Below are positions 43,736-53,936 of a stretch of DNA of 64,000 nucleotides, piece after piece. The stretch covers positions 186,001 to 250,000 of the forward strand of contig JAKJXP020000050.1 in the NCBI GenBank assembly GCA_022225965.2, read 5' to 3'. The position numbers and the translations under genes were made by a program. A model generated the notes under the pieces. That model made no database searches. It was not told the DNA's origin and saw only the letters and a list, made by a program, of their open reading frames with translations. Numbering within the stretch: the stretch's first letter is position 1; the number at the start of each line of letters is the position of its first letter. This DNA comes from Diatrype stigma (lineage: Eukaryota; Ascomycota; Sordariomycetes; Xylariales; Diatrypaceae).

Positions 43736-44485
43736 ATGGCACCCTTTAACACACATGAGCATAAGGCGCTTGCTGCCCGTGATGATGGAGATGCGGGTAT
43801 GAAGTTTTACGAGGCTCTTGTTATAATAGTCCCTAGCATCATCGCCCTGTTCCTGGTCTGCGTATTGATTGTCCCCCCAGCGCAAGACTGGGTCAGGAGA
43901 CGCCGCGAACGGAGGCAGTTTGACGCGACCTTCGAGCACCAGCCCGGCGCGGTCGAGTTGGACACAGTTGATCACTGGCTTAGGACCGCGCATAATGCGA
44001 GTACGAATGCGCCGACCCTGTCCATTGAGCAGCTGCAGGAGCGCCGGCGCCAGGAGCAGCTGCGGGAGCGCCGACGCCAGGAGCAGCTGCGGGAGCGCCG
44101 GCGCCAGGAGCTCCGGCAGTGGGCGCACGAGCAGGAGGAGCACCGGCGACGGGAGTTCAAGAAGTGGGCGCACCGGACACGGCTGCACCATGCCCGGCGA
44201 GAGCAGCTGCAGCAGGAGCACCGGCGGCGGATGTTCGAGCCGCAGCCGGTGCGGCGGCGGCAGGAACCCCTCCCTGCATTGCAGCCCAGCTCCCCGAGCC
44301 CGACGACGTCGAGCGAATCGAGTCGATCCGGAACTGCCAGCCCGCGCCGGTCGGGGAAGAGCTTCGCGGCGCATGGTCGAACCTACGCCGACTTCGCCGA
44401 ACATGACGCCCAGTCGCTTCCCGAATTTCCAGCTCGGGTAAAGGACAAAGGTACTGTGGGGCGTCGACACTCCTTTGACTTTTAA
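43736..44485 (+). CDS. Single-pass membrane protein with Arg/Gln/Glu-rich coiled tail
   Basis: 249 residues, single exon. A short N-terminus precedes one strong transmembrane helix (ALVIIVPSIIALFLVCVLIV, about residues 27-46) followed by RRRRERR, which by the positive-inside rule puts the long C-terminus in the cytosol. Residues about 97-160 form a highly charged coiled-coil-like region in which a nine-residue unit (RERRRQEQL) repeats three times, encoded by perfect or near-perfect 27-base repeats. The tail is Ser/Pro-rich. Family not recognised; low complexity limits what can be said. GC-rich long frames on the other strand here are shadows. Confidence 0.6.
   Translation: MAPFNTHEHKALAARDDGDAGMKFYEALVIIVPSIIALFLVCVLIVPPAQDWVRRRRERRQFDATFEHQPGAVELDTVDHWLRTAHNASTNAPTLSIEQLQERRRQEQLRERRRQEQLRERRRQELRQWAHEQEEHRRREFKKWAHRTRLHHARREQLQQEHRRRMFEPQPVRRRQEPLPALQPSSPSPTTSSESSRSGTASPRRSGKSFAAHGRTYADFAEHDAQSLPEFPARVKDKGTVGRRHSFDF
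44030..44110 (+). repeat. Three tandem 27-base coding repeats
   Basis: Units 44030-44056, 44057-44083 and 44084-44110 differ at only two or three positions. The length is a multiple of three, so expansion or contraction keeps the frame of the membrane-protein gene. Confidence 0.8.
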
Positions 44486-45310
44486 ATAAGACCGTGATGT
44501 GATGCTCCCGAGGATTCATTAATTACGGGCCACCCCACCCATTCTGTCTAAAGTTTAGCAGCGCGATCGAATCGACATTTCCTTGGGGGTGGTACACCTA
44601 TAGATGCTTGATCATACATCGGATTAGCTTATTAGAGCTGTTGGATCGTTGGTAAGTCGATTCAACAACACATTATCCTATCTCAGGTCGTGGATCGAAC
44701 AATTTTGGATATACCGGTAGTATGTGCAACTGACATCTCCACCTCGTGTGGTTGTATTGTGAATCGCGACACCATAAATGGATTTTGAGGGTATTGGCCA
44801 GGAACGACCTGAATAATTTATGCTCAAGAAAACTACGTCATTGACGTGCAGCGCCAAGGTATTAAAGCAAATTATGTGCTATTTTAACGTCTTATCAAGC
44901 TGCGTAGACTGGCTTCCTTGCGTATTTAGGATGTCTAAGTAGTTAACTGCGACCTTATAGTAAGTAACCTCAACTTTTGGCGTTCTATTTGTGAAAGATA
45001 CTATCCATCTAGTCCGTATCGAAGCATTGCAATTTTAAATTCTTAATAGAATTATATCCCCGCCAGTGCAATTATACGCAGTCGTAGCCTGCAGCACGGC
45101 CCAACAGCATGGCTTTCAACCCAAACGTGGAGACTACGACGCGACGTACGTCGTACTTTGTGGTCTGAGAACAATACCGGTTCAGAACATCCGATGGAAA
45201 CACCCCAATATCGTCGTCGCATCTACGTAGTTACCAATCATCACCATCTTTGGTAACTAGTCAATTAGGCCGTACCATAACCCGTCATCCACATACTACG
45301 CAGCCACAAG
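44486..45310. other. Intergenic, promoter side of the MYND gene
   Basis: No gene seen. A palindromic GACGTACGTC at about 45141-45150 could be a bZIP-type site but is unsupported otherwise. Confidence 0.4.
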
Positions 45311-46405
45311 ATGGATGCGGAGGCACGAGCGGCCGTGGCAGAGGCCATGATGGCGCCGATCGAGGGCGAGCGAGAGAACCGGCTGAACCTCGGGCTCTTC
45401 TTCCGGAACTGCTCGGGGCCGCGGTGTCCCTTGCGGACGGACCTGCTGCGGTGCGGCGCGTGCCAGGCGGTGCTGTACTGCGGCGCGGAGCACCAGAAGG
45501 CGCACCGGCCGGCGCACAAGACGTCGTGCGGGCTGATCAAGCAGGCGCGAGCGGCGTTCGAGCGGGAGCGAGCGGCGCTCGAGTCGCACCCGGGGGACAT
45601 GTCGACGCCGGCGCGCCCGCTCGAGGCCGTGCCCGGGCAGTTCTGGTTCTGGTCCGGCACGCGGCCCTACATGCAGCGGTACCACGACCTGCTGTCGGCG
45701 ACGCTCAACGTGCGCACGGGCGAGGCCGTCGAGGCCGCCCTGCGCTACGCCCTCGACATGCTGCGCCTCAACCGCGGCGACAACCAGGGCGTGCGCGAGC
45801 AGATCCCCGCCCTGTACCTGCGCCTCGGCCGCGACCAGGACGCCTACGACTTCCTCAAGTGGTACGCCGTCCGCGCCACGAGCTCCTACGACTGGCGCGA
45901 CACCGACCTGCCGTTCCTGGACTTGAAGGGCGAGGATGCCCTCGAGGACTGGCTCGCCTGCGCCGCCGAGCGCGTCATCTCCCTCTCCTTCGTCGTCGCC
46001 ATGACGAACCTCAAGATCCGGCTGCTGCTCGACCTGCGCGGGCTGCAGGCCGAGGCGGACAGGAAGAAGGGCCAGGGCTTCGGCTACGAGGACAAGATGG
46101 CGTGGATACGCGAGGAGGCGCTCAGCGACGTCCTGTACGGCCGGCGGGACGTCGTCGAGCGGGAGGACTACAAGGACCTGATCGCCAGCCTGCAGGCGCA
46201 GGTCGCCGCGCTCTACGACCGCGTCACCGAGCTCAACAAGCACTACTGGCCCGCGCTGCACCACCCGGAGCGCTATTCGCACGCCATGCCTACTATCTAC
46301 AGTCTGGGGTCGCCCGAGGAGGTCATCATCGCGTTCCGGTACACGTGGTACTCGTGGTCCGAGTGCGAACAGGCGATCGATTTCGTCAAGCGGCTTAAGG
46401 CTTGA
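45311..46405 (+). CDS. MYND-type zinc finger protein
   Basis: 364 residues, single exon, very GC-rich at third positions. The MYND finger lies at 34-73: C34-x4-C39, C48-x2-C51, C57-x3-H61, H69-x3-C73 (RCGACQAVLYCGAEHQKAHRPAHKTSC). MYND modules bind two zinc ions and recruit proteins with proline-rich motifs. The rest is mostly helical (LNVRTGEAVEAALRYALDML ... LRLGRDQDAYDFLKW), resembling the repeat-like body of uncharacterised fungal MYND proteins; no SET domain is visible, so a methyltransferase role is not supported. Starts at the first ATG after ACTACGCAGCCACAAG. Because of its composition it casts two long shadow frames (382 codons plus strand, 328 codons minus strand), which were discarded. 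Confidence 0.9.
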   Translation: MDAEARAAVAEAMMAPIEGERENRLNLGLFFRNCSGPRCPLRTDLLRCGACQAVLYCGAEHQKAHRPAHKTSCGLIKQARAAFERERAALESHPGDMSTPARPLEAVPGQFWFWSGTRPYMQRYHDLLSATLNVRTGEAVEAALRYALDMLRLNRGDNQGVREQIPALYLRLGRDQDAYDFLKWYAVRATSSYDWRDTDLPFLDLKGEDALEDWLACAAERVISLSFVVAMTNLKIRLLLDLRGLQAEADRKKGQGFGYEDKMAWIREEALSDVLYGRRDVVEREDYKDLIASLQAQVAALYDRVTELNKHYWPALHHPERYSHAMPTIYSLGSPEEVIIAFRYTWYSWSECEQAIDFVKRLKA

Positions 46406-48575
46406 TTTATCAATAAGAGTGCTTGATGGATTTTAATGACATGGCGTTGTTCTGCACTGGTAGTAGAGGCGGTGCTATAATTGGCGATGGGGCATAGAAG
46501 CATAGAACTAAGAAGAGGACATGCATGTCAGGAGTCATGTACTGTATGAGGGTGTTTGTCCTGTGGTAGGATATCGAAATAGTACCTCGATAGATTAGAT
46601 GGCTTACAGCTTACCTTGTCTTATTGGCTAAGCGTGAAGGGAATTGTATAGCAAGCGAATCAGCACATGAGCATCTAACAACGCCGTCGCTATTCCTATA
46701 GCTACTACACAAGTAATAGCTACTACACAAGTACTTAATCCTGCTATACAGTGAATCAATTAGGGCACTGGCACAATACAACCTCGCTACAGCGAATGCT
46801 AATATGGAGCATGCGGCATATACACCATTCGTTACGGAGGAGTCGGCATGTGTAGCTATGCTGACAAGATGCGGATGACGCTCTTGATAAATTACATACA
46901 CTCCCTGAGATTCGGCATGTTGAGAGTAACTAGGTTAGAAGAAAGCTATGAGCAGCCAGCCACAATTCTGTAAGATTCATACGGACCTTGGTGGTTCAAG
47001 CGTGGCATATGTAAGGGTTTCCTCCCCCCCACCTTCTTTCGGATTTGGGCTGCCAGCGAAGCTGCAAGTCTCATTGCATTAGTGTATCGAATCAGCTACG
47101 AGTCCTCCCTGATCGTATCCGTATATTCCCCTTCCAGATCCCTGTGAATGTGAATGTACAATGAGCTGTTAAATGTCACGATGTCAATACTGAGACATAC
47201 ACGTAAGTAACCCAACCCAGCAAAGGGTTTCCACTGTTATTATCTCGATCGCGGGGCGATAAGTATGGGTCTAGTTATCATAAATTGGGGTTGACTGAGC
47301 CCCAGATCTTGATAGTAATCTGGAAGTTAGTAACTCTAGGATCAGGACCATCAGGCTGTAAGATTGGACGTAGGTAAACAAAGGAGGTTGGTCTTGGCGA
47401 ATCCGTGGTTGTAGAGTAAACACTTTCATGGTGGCAATTGCCTTACGAACTCTGATATATATTTTGTTCATTACCTTGTTACGTATGAGGTTGGTGGTGT
47501 AGTAGTTGTGTCGGGGGTGCAAACTATAGTCGGTCGATGACGAAGTCATGGTTGAACATACGCGCGGTATATAACGTGGCTCGTTTCCGTACAGCGGGCC
47601 AAGTCCCCGTTGCTACATAGGTTCGAATGTTCCAGGTTGTATCAAAATCCAGAACCTACCATGTAGGCAGACGACTCCTCTTTAAGGTTAAGGTAAGGGT
47701 GCATATGCATTGTGCTTCGAATCAATGGATTCAGGGTTATTTCCACGCATGGTACCTAATGATCGGCCCCTAACCACTCTAGTGGTCTGGGAGATCTGGT
47801 TTAGAGGTGGTTTAGATCTGGCTTGTTGGCTCCACTGCGGCTAGACTTGCGAAGTGGTGTTGTAATGTTGATTGTCCGGGTTGCCTGGTCTGCCGGTTTG
47901 CCCATTATATCCGTAGTAGTAGTACGAATCAATATGCAACATCAAGGGGCATTGTCGACAGTCACCGAAAGCTACCATATACCGAGTATCAACAATTTGC
48001 TATCTTCGTAGGCACTCTATTGGAAGTTGCTCACCCCAGGAAGAAGCCTTGATGTATATATGACGTACGTCATTACGTGACGTATCTAGTCGATGCTAGA
48101 AGAGACGACCGATGACCCACCTTTGGGGGAAGACTGTCCGCCTAGTAGAGCTAAGCTTTTTCTTAGACCAGGACAACGGGCGGTTAGCTGTAGATCTACT
48201 CCAGATCTACGCGGCTGGGTTGAGTAAGTCTAGGTACAGCTACCAGAGCTACGTAAATGGGCGAGGTCATGGGGCTTCAAGCGCAGCTGCCCCCACTGAT
48301 GAGTGATGCTGCTAGTGATGCTGTCCTCGAAGCCCATGGTGTTTCTTTCCTTCTTAGTCCAAGATTCTACGTTCATGGCCCGAGAGCTGGGGGGTCTTGA
48401 TTTTCCAATCAATTAAAAACGCAATCTGTTCCTTGTCATTGTATTCGAGAAAGCCATTCCGATCCCGGATTCACATCGAGTGTCCCACTACCTACCAAAC
48501 TGTTGTTTAAGGGGGTGTTCTGCATCTTCCATTCGGAGAAAACCTACACAGTAGCTGAGTCTGCGGGGGACCATT
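46406..48575. other. Intergenic, no supported gene
   Basis: 2.2 kb between two plus-strand genes. Short frames at 46611-46901, 47271-47549 and 48112-48306 show no motif. A palindrome ATGACGTACGTCAT at 48060-48073, with TACGTGACGTA just after, resembles CRE/ATF-type bZIP sites and lies about 500 bases before the aquaglyceroporin. Confidence 0.45.
48060..48073. promoter_or_regulatory. CRE-like palindrome upstream of the aquaglyceroporin
   Basis: ATGACGTACGTCAT contains two TGACGTA half sites in inverted orientation, and a further GTGACGTA lies at 48077-48084. Fungal ATF/CREB-type bZIP factors acting in osmotic stress bind TGACGT cores. The link to the downstream glycerol channel is inference. 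Confidence 0.3.
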
Positions 48576-50379
48576 ATGACGGCTCCAGACGAACACGTTC
48601 ACAATCGCTTCACACCTAGCAACATCGCACGTCCACTCGTTACCAGCCTTGCAATTGCTACTGGCAAACATGACCATACCCATGATGCCCTGAATCGGAC
48701 GAGAAAGCGGATGGGCCTGCGGGCCGACATCGAAGTCCGCCCCATGGATGACAACGTTGACTATCTTGGTACGTTCCTCTCAGCATCATTCATCTGTGCT
48801 CATGTTTTCTGTTGCCTGTGTTCTGTTTTCTGGCATGGGTCTTGATACCGAGAGCTTATATCTCCTGAAACAGGGATATTTATTTGGCATAGGCCAGGTC
48901 TTCCAAGGAACAAGTTAACAGCTGGCTAATTTGGCATGCTGCAGTATGGAGCAGGATACGGCTGATGTTGCGTGAGCCGTTTCTCGAGTTTTGGGGTGCC
49001 TTCATCATGGTGTTGATGGGTGATTCCGTCTTAGCGCAGACGTACCTCAGCGAGAAGGAGTACGGGACCTGGCTAAACATCTGCTTGGGGTGCGTATACA
49101 TTGGCTTCATCGTCTTGATCTCTATAGGCGATCAAGGACACACCAAGGTGCTCTGTTCTGACATGCTACTTTTAGTTGGTCGTGCGCCTACATCTTCGGG
49201 ATCTACGTGGCAGGAGACTCGGGCGCATACCTCAACCCCGCCGTGACCCTCACTAACTGTCTGTTTCGCGGACTTCCACTGAAGCGATTTCCCACCTATG
49301 CCGTCTCCCAGGTCTTGGGTGCCTTCTGCGCCCACGGCGTCACCTACGCCAATTACATCTCGGCCTTCGACCATTACGAAGGGTTGGGCGTCCGCACCAT
49401 TCCCCCGAACAAGACGAACTCGGCGAGGATCTTCTGCACCTTCCCGGCGCCGTTCGTGCCCCGGATTAGCCAGTTCTTCTCCGAGTTCATCGCTAACTTC
49501 GTGTCTATGTTCTGCATCTTTGCGATGCGAGATGAGAATGGTGCCGATCTGGTAAGTAAAAGCTACATGCAAGCGTGCATAATACTCTCAATCTGTTTAG
49601 ACACAGAGATTGCAGTAGCTAACAACAGCTTCTATAGAAAGGAGGTGGCTGGTTCGTCCTGGCTCTGTTCTGGTTGAATTTCGGTCTTATGAGCTCATTC
49701 GGATGGGAGACAGGGTTAGTTCTACTTATCACCTGTTTCTTCGGACCGCCTTTTGCTTCTACTGACTTGGAATAGATCGCCAATCAATCCAGCTCGTGAT
49801 CTGACGGGTCGGATTTGGCTCACCATCCTTGGTTACGATGGGGCGTGGAGCGCTTTCGGCTACTACTCTTGGGTGAGCATCCTTCCTCTTTCCCTTGCCC
49901 CCTCAGAGGATACGTTTACTCATATGATTCAGATCCCTCTGGTGGTGCCATTCATTGCGACCATAACAGGGGCTATCGCATACGACATGTTCGTATACAC
50001 CGGGCAGAGTCCGGTGAATACCCCTGGACTAGGAATCCTCTACATTCTATCGAAGATTCGCGGCGTGTCCGATAGGCCGGGACCGGACGAAGAGAAGGGA
50101 GAAATTTCGCAAAGCCTACCGGACAGCGACAGGACGCAGGTCACCCGCGAATCGGGCGAGCATGATGAGCGGCCAGCCGAGGCGACAGAGGAAGTTGTAG
50201 ACAAGGCCGAAACATACGACCAGCCACGGACTAGTCGCCAGGAGCCCCTACAGGGCAAGATCCAGTCCCGCGAGAGCAAGCTACAGCAGAAGCAGAGCAA
50301 AGACTACAGCTACGACAGCGCTACTTCTAATCGCCGGAACAAACATCGAGACTACGGCGACCCGAGCGGTTCATCATAG
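48576..50379 (+). CDS. Aquaglyceroporin (MIP family channel)
   Basis: Six exons (48576-48768, 48945-49089, 49176-49551, 49638-49714, 49776-49872, 49933-50379) join in phase to 444 residues. Both half-helix motifs are present: NPA at 133-135 (GAYLNPAVTL) and NPARD at 268-272 (SPINPARDL). The Asp after NPAR marks glycerol-conducting members. Flanking helices follow the six-span pattern (FWGAFIMVLMGDSVL, CAYIFGIYVAG, ISQFFSEFIANFVSMFCIFAM, GWFVLALFWLNFGLMSSFGW, PLVVPFIATITGAIAYDMF). An N-terminal extension of about 65 residues and a hydrophilic C-tail of about 110 residues rich in Glu, Gln and Ser probably serve regulation. The family moves glycerol and water across the plasma membrane in osmotic adjustment. 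All splice sites are GT-AG. Confidence 0.95.
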
Positions 50380-53153
50380 CGCAGGTGTGCAGCACCAATA
50401 GCAACCCCTGTCTTGGAAAGGATATCATTAGTCATCTCCGGCGGTGTCTTGATGTTTGAACTGGATCGTGGGGAATCGAGGGTGGGTAGGTCATGACGGT
50501 ACACCTGGCCAATGTCCCAGTAGGAAACCTACATGATCAGATATACTACCTACGATGTTAGCTAACACACGCTGTAATATAGCTAGAACTTGCACATATC
50601 ATACACGAGGTTCCTTCAAGCCTCTAGAGCTCACTTAATCATGTTCACATGCAAGTGACTATGCCAAGGACCTCCAGCTAATATACTAACCGTCGCAATT
50701 CAAGGGGTTATTCGCACCTGTAGCCCATACAGTAGACAGACAGTTATACTTTCCATTTATTTTACCCTGAGGCAAAATCTTACGCCTATCAACGTAATAT
50801 TTGTCGCGAGAAAGAATTATGCGAGGCCCGGCGCCAATCTTCCCCCTGCCCCTTTGAACCCAGCGTTATCGTTGGGCGGAGACCGCAAATCCAGTGTCCT
50901 GCGGCACACGCAAGGACACATACTTGTTTTTGCAGCTGATCTGGCACCGATATGGAAATATATTGCCAATATCAACTCCAAATTATGTGGAGTCACGTGT
51001 GCTGCAAAGCAAGCCGGCATGACCTCGAGAAAAGTTAAGCCGGCGTTTTCGCCGACTACCTAGTGGCTTGTGGGAGGATGCCACACCTATTGACCCTATT
51101 AGCTGATTACTGATCACTCTTCTGGAGTTAACTGCCGGTGAACCTATGCTTCCTCATAATGACCTTACCATGATACCATACTTATGTATAGAGCCTGTAG
51201 CCGGCCTGTGTTTTTAGCCATGCCTACCGGTTATCAGCCCTTTTTCCTCTTTCTTTTCCAACCTTGCTAGGTGGAACAGGTTGATGTTACCAAAAGTTAA
51301 TATCCACCTGTCCATCCGGCGTGGGCTTGAGGTTGTGCTCCTCCAGCGGTTCTCGCTTCTTATGTGTAACCAAGCAGGGCCACGAGATTTCCCACATATG
51401 CTCCTGAATCGATGTGTGACTGACTTCCCGGTCCGGATAATGAGACCAAAATGTCACCTCCCCTGACGGTTAGTGGTTCACTGCCAGGACTGAAAGACAA
51501 CTCACAAGTAGCTACTAGCCGAGAAGGAGGGTCTGGAATCTAGTGCTAATAAATTAGGTGGATAACTTTATGCATCGAGTAATATTTTACAGATGGTATA
51601 ATGAGTGACCGAGACGCAAAAGTGTTGGTTTGAGAGACTCATTGTAGCGTTAGTCCTGACGCCCGCATACAACACACCTACAGACTTTTCTTCTTCTTCC
51701 ATGGTCATGTGGCTTGGACAGAGGTCGTACTGAAGTGCTATAATCAAAATGCTAGTTACCCTTTCACGCATAAGGATGCATTATCCGACCCCAGTTTCAG
51801 GACCATGGAGACCGGGATTCAGGCACAGCAGATGCGGGGTCGTGATAAGGTGGCAGGTTTGGTTGCCACAGGCTTCGTGAGATAGGTACAGTATAGTCTT
51901 TTCATCAGGGCGGACTCTTTTCCCAGTTCCTTCTCGAAGCAACATGTTCAGTATCATCAAGGACATTGGACTTCTTCTCCCTGAATGTACGTAGTGACAC
52001 GCGTATAAGGCAGTGCTATGATAGCGAATGCAGCCGCCGAGTAACTAGAGATGATACCGACGACCGTTTAATGTCAAACGTGCGTATTGACTTACCCAAC
52101 GTGACACTTGCCTCTGAATATAGGAGTACATCTGTGGATATGAGTTGGCTAGTTTACAACCGATGGCAAGAAAACAAGCAAACAAGCAAACAAAGGAGAG
52201 ACATTCTTAGGTGTGCTTTACGGTAATTCGTGCTTCAAAATCGATCATCTCTGAGACATCCCCAATCAAACGCACGCGATTCTCGGTGATTTTGTTTAGC
52301 CCAAGAACTATGAACTATTCGTTGCCCCAACAGTAGATGCCGTTCGAGTCCATAGCACGGGGAAGCCATCCATCCCCCATCTCGTGGCAGCCCTCGGGGT
52401 TGACCGTTGGGGAGCCATTGGCTCATTGGCAATTGGGTGTAAAGACTAGAATCACTAGATAGCCATGCATGTATATTGATTGCAATTAAATATCCATGCA
52501 TGTAACCAAGCGAGATTCTGCACCGAGGCGCCTCCCCGAACAGCTCGAAACCGTCGGGTCTGATTCGTCGTAGACCGGACTACATAATAGCTTTGTGACC
52601 GATGCTGTGGCCACCCGACGCGGAGCTAGAAGAAGACGAGGTGGGAAGGTTGGACCGGGAGTCGGTCCCCGCGCTAGCTTACGATCTGCCAAGATCTCCA
52701 GCGAGATCCAGGTCCGTATGTAGTAAGTATGTGGGGTATGCGGGGTGCCTGGAAGCCATAGTCCAGGCCTCCAGGGTTCGTGGCTGGCGTGCAGGCGGGT
52801 TCTTGGCACTTGCAGCCTGCAGCCTGCAGGGTCTCTAAAGCGCTAGTTGTAGCGTCCCGAGACTTCGGTAACGGGCAATAGCATCCAGTCCGCACCTATA
52901 GCGGCATGAGGTTTTAGACATTTTGCCTCACCCGTTACCCATCGCATCTAAATGGATAATATCGAGCACCCTTTAAGCCATTTAAGCCTCGAACCCGAGA
53001 GACCGATCATAGCTAGTAAAGCCACATTCCGAATTGTCTCAGCTCGTCCTTCACCAAAGCGACTTAACATATTATTATCACCGGCTACGACATAACAATA
53101 TGGCCGCACAGGGCGCTATAGCTACTTACGCAACGGCGCTGCATTGCTTTGTA
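50380..53153. other. Intergenic, no supported gene
   Basis: 2.8 kb with ordinary composition. Small frames (50854-51063, 51966-52226, 52486-52809) show no protein-like signal. A short AAACAAGC repeat is at about 52172-52190. Nothing else seen. Confidence 0.45.
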
Positions 53154-53600
53154 TCACAGCAGGGGGGCTTCTACTAGTAGTTTATATGGAGGCGTATCGT
53201 TGGTGTAACCACATACCTCACCACTACACCACTTACATTGAGGCTTGCAATACCATGTGGCATGTTCCATGACCCTGATCGTCTGAATATCGCGGAGGCC
53301 AGGTGATCTGAGAGGGCGGATAATAGGTAATATGATCTTTGGCATGAGCTTCAGAGATAGATATATGAAGTAGGTAATAGTTAGATCACTCCCGGAAATG
53401 GCATCATTGAATGAGACAATATCATCAGTACTTACTTGAGTACTTACCCTATTGTAAGTGGTTGGCAATCGCAAGCTACATACGTATTGTCCCAGGGTGC
53501 AATTTCCTCCTCCGATGTGACCTGTCAGAAGTTTCAGTATATTTAAATAACCCACCAAATTATTTACCCTTAAGTAACACGATATACTCAGCTCTTTCAA
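53154..53600 (-). CDS. Possible relic of a small cysteine-rich secreted protein
   Basis: The frame reads GGGNCTLGQYVCSLRLPTTYN, then GTAAGT donors (about 53455 and 53443), and, after an AG at about 53297, TIRVMEHATWYCKPQCKWC. The joined order C-x2-G-x-Y-x-C ... I-x-V ... W-x-C resembles small secreted fungal proteins with a CxPGxYxC start and a later VCN-x-W-x-C block; here the VC has become VM. The N-terminus is only weakly signal-like. Either a short two-exon gene or a decaying copy. Confidence 0.3.
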   Translation of the reverse strand: MKELSISCYLRVNNLVGYLNILKLLTGHIGGGNCTLGQYVCSLRLPTTYNRVSTQVSTDDIVSFNDAISGSDLTITYFIYLSLKLMPKIILPIIRPLRSPGLRDIQTIRVMEHATWYCKPQCKWCSGEVCGYTNDTPPYKLLVEAPLL

Positions 53601-53936
53601 TCTATCTGAGAAAATAAGTCAAGGAGGTCTTGCCTCTTCGGATATATGTCTCAACTTACGTGCTCACGACCATTAGTATTCAAGTGATCGGCTCGACTTC
53701 CTCCCTACACAGAGATAAAAGTAGAAGAAGGAGCTTTCCAGTGCTTCCGAGGCTCCGTCTTCCGTTGCTTCTATCAACCCTGCTTCTTCCCCACCAACGA
53801 AATATCCAGCTCTTTCATAACTTCAAACCCAACCTTGTTCATCTCGCCGTCTTGCTGGATCCCATTCTTCAAGGATCGTCTCTAGCTCAACACGCTGATC
53901 CTTCCCCACCAGCACATCACTACATTCCAGCAGTAT

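Noticed and set aside
43685..44519. Minus-strand frames of 261 and 120 codons opposite the membrane-protein gene
   Set aside because: Leu/Pro- and Ala-rich shadows of the 27-base repeat region; no independent start or motif.
45250..46398. Open frames of 382 codons (plus strand) and 328 codons (45296-46282, minus strand)
   Set aside because: Both overlap the MYND-finger gene in other frames and consist of Ala/Arg/Pro-rich low-complexity sequence, the usual shadow of a GC-rich gene.
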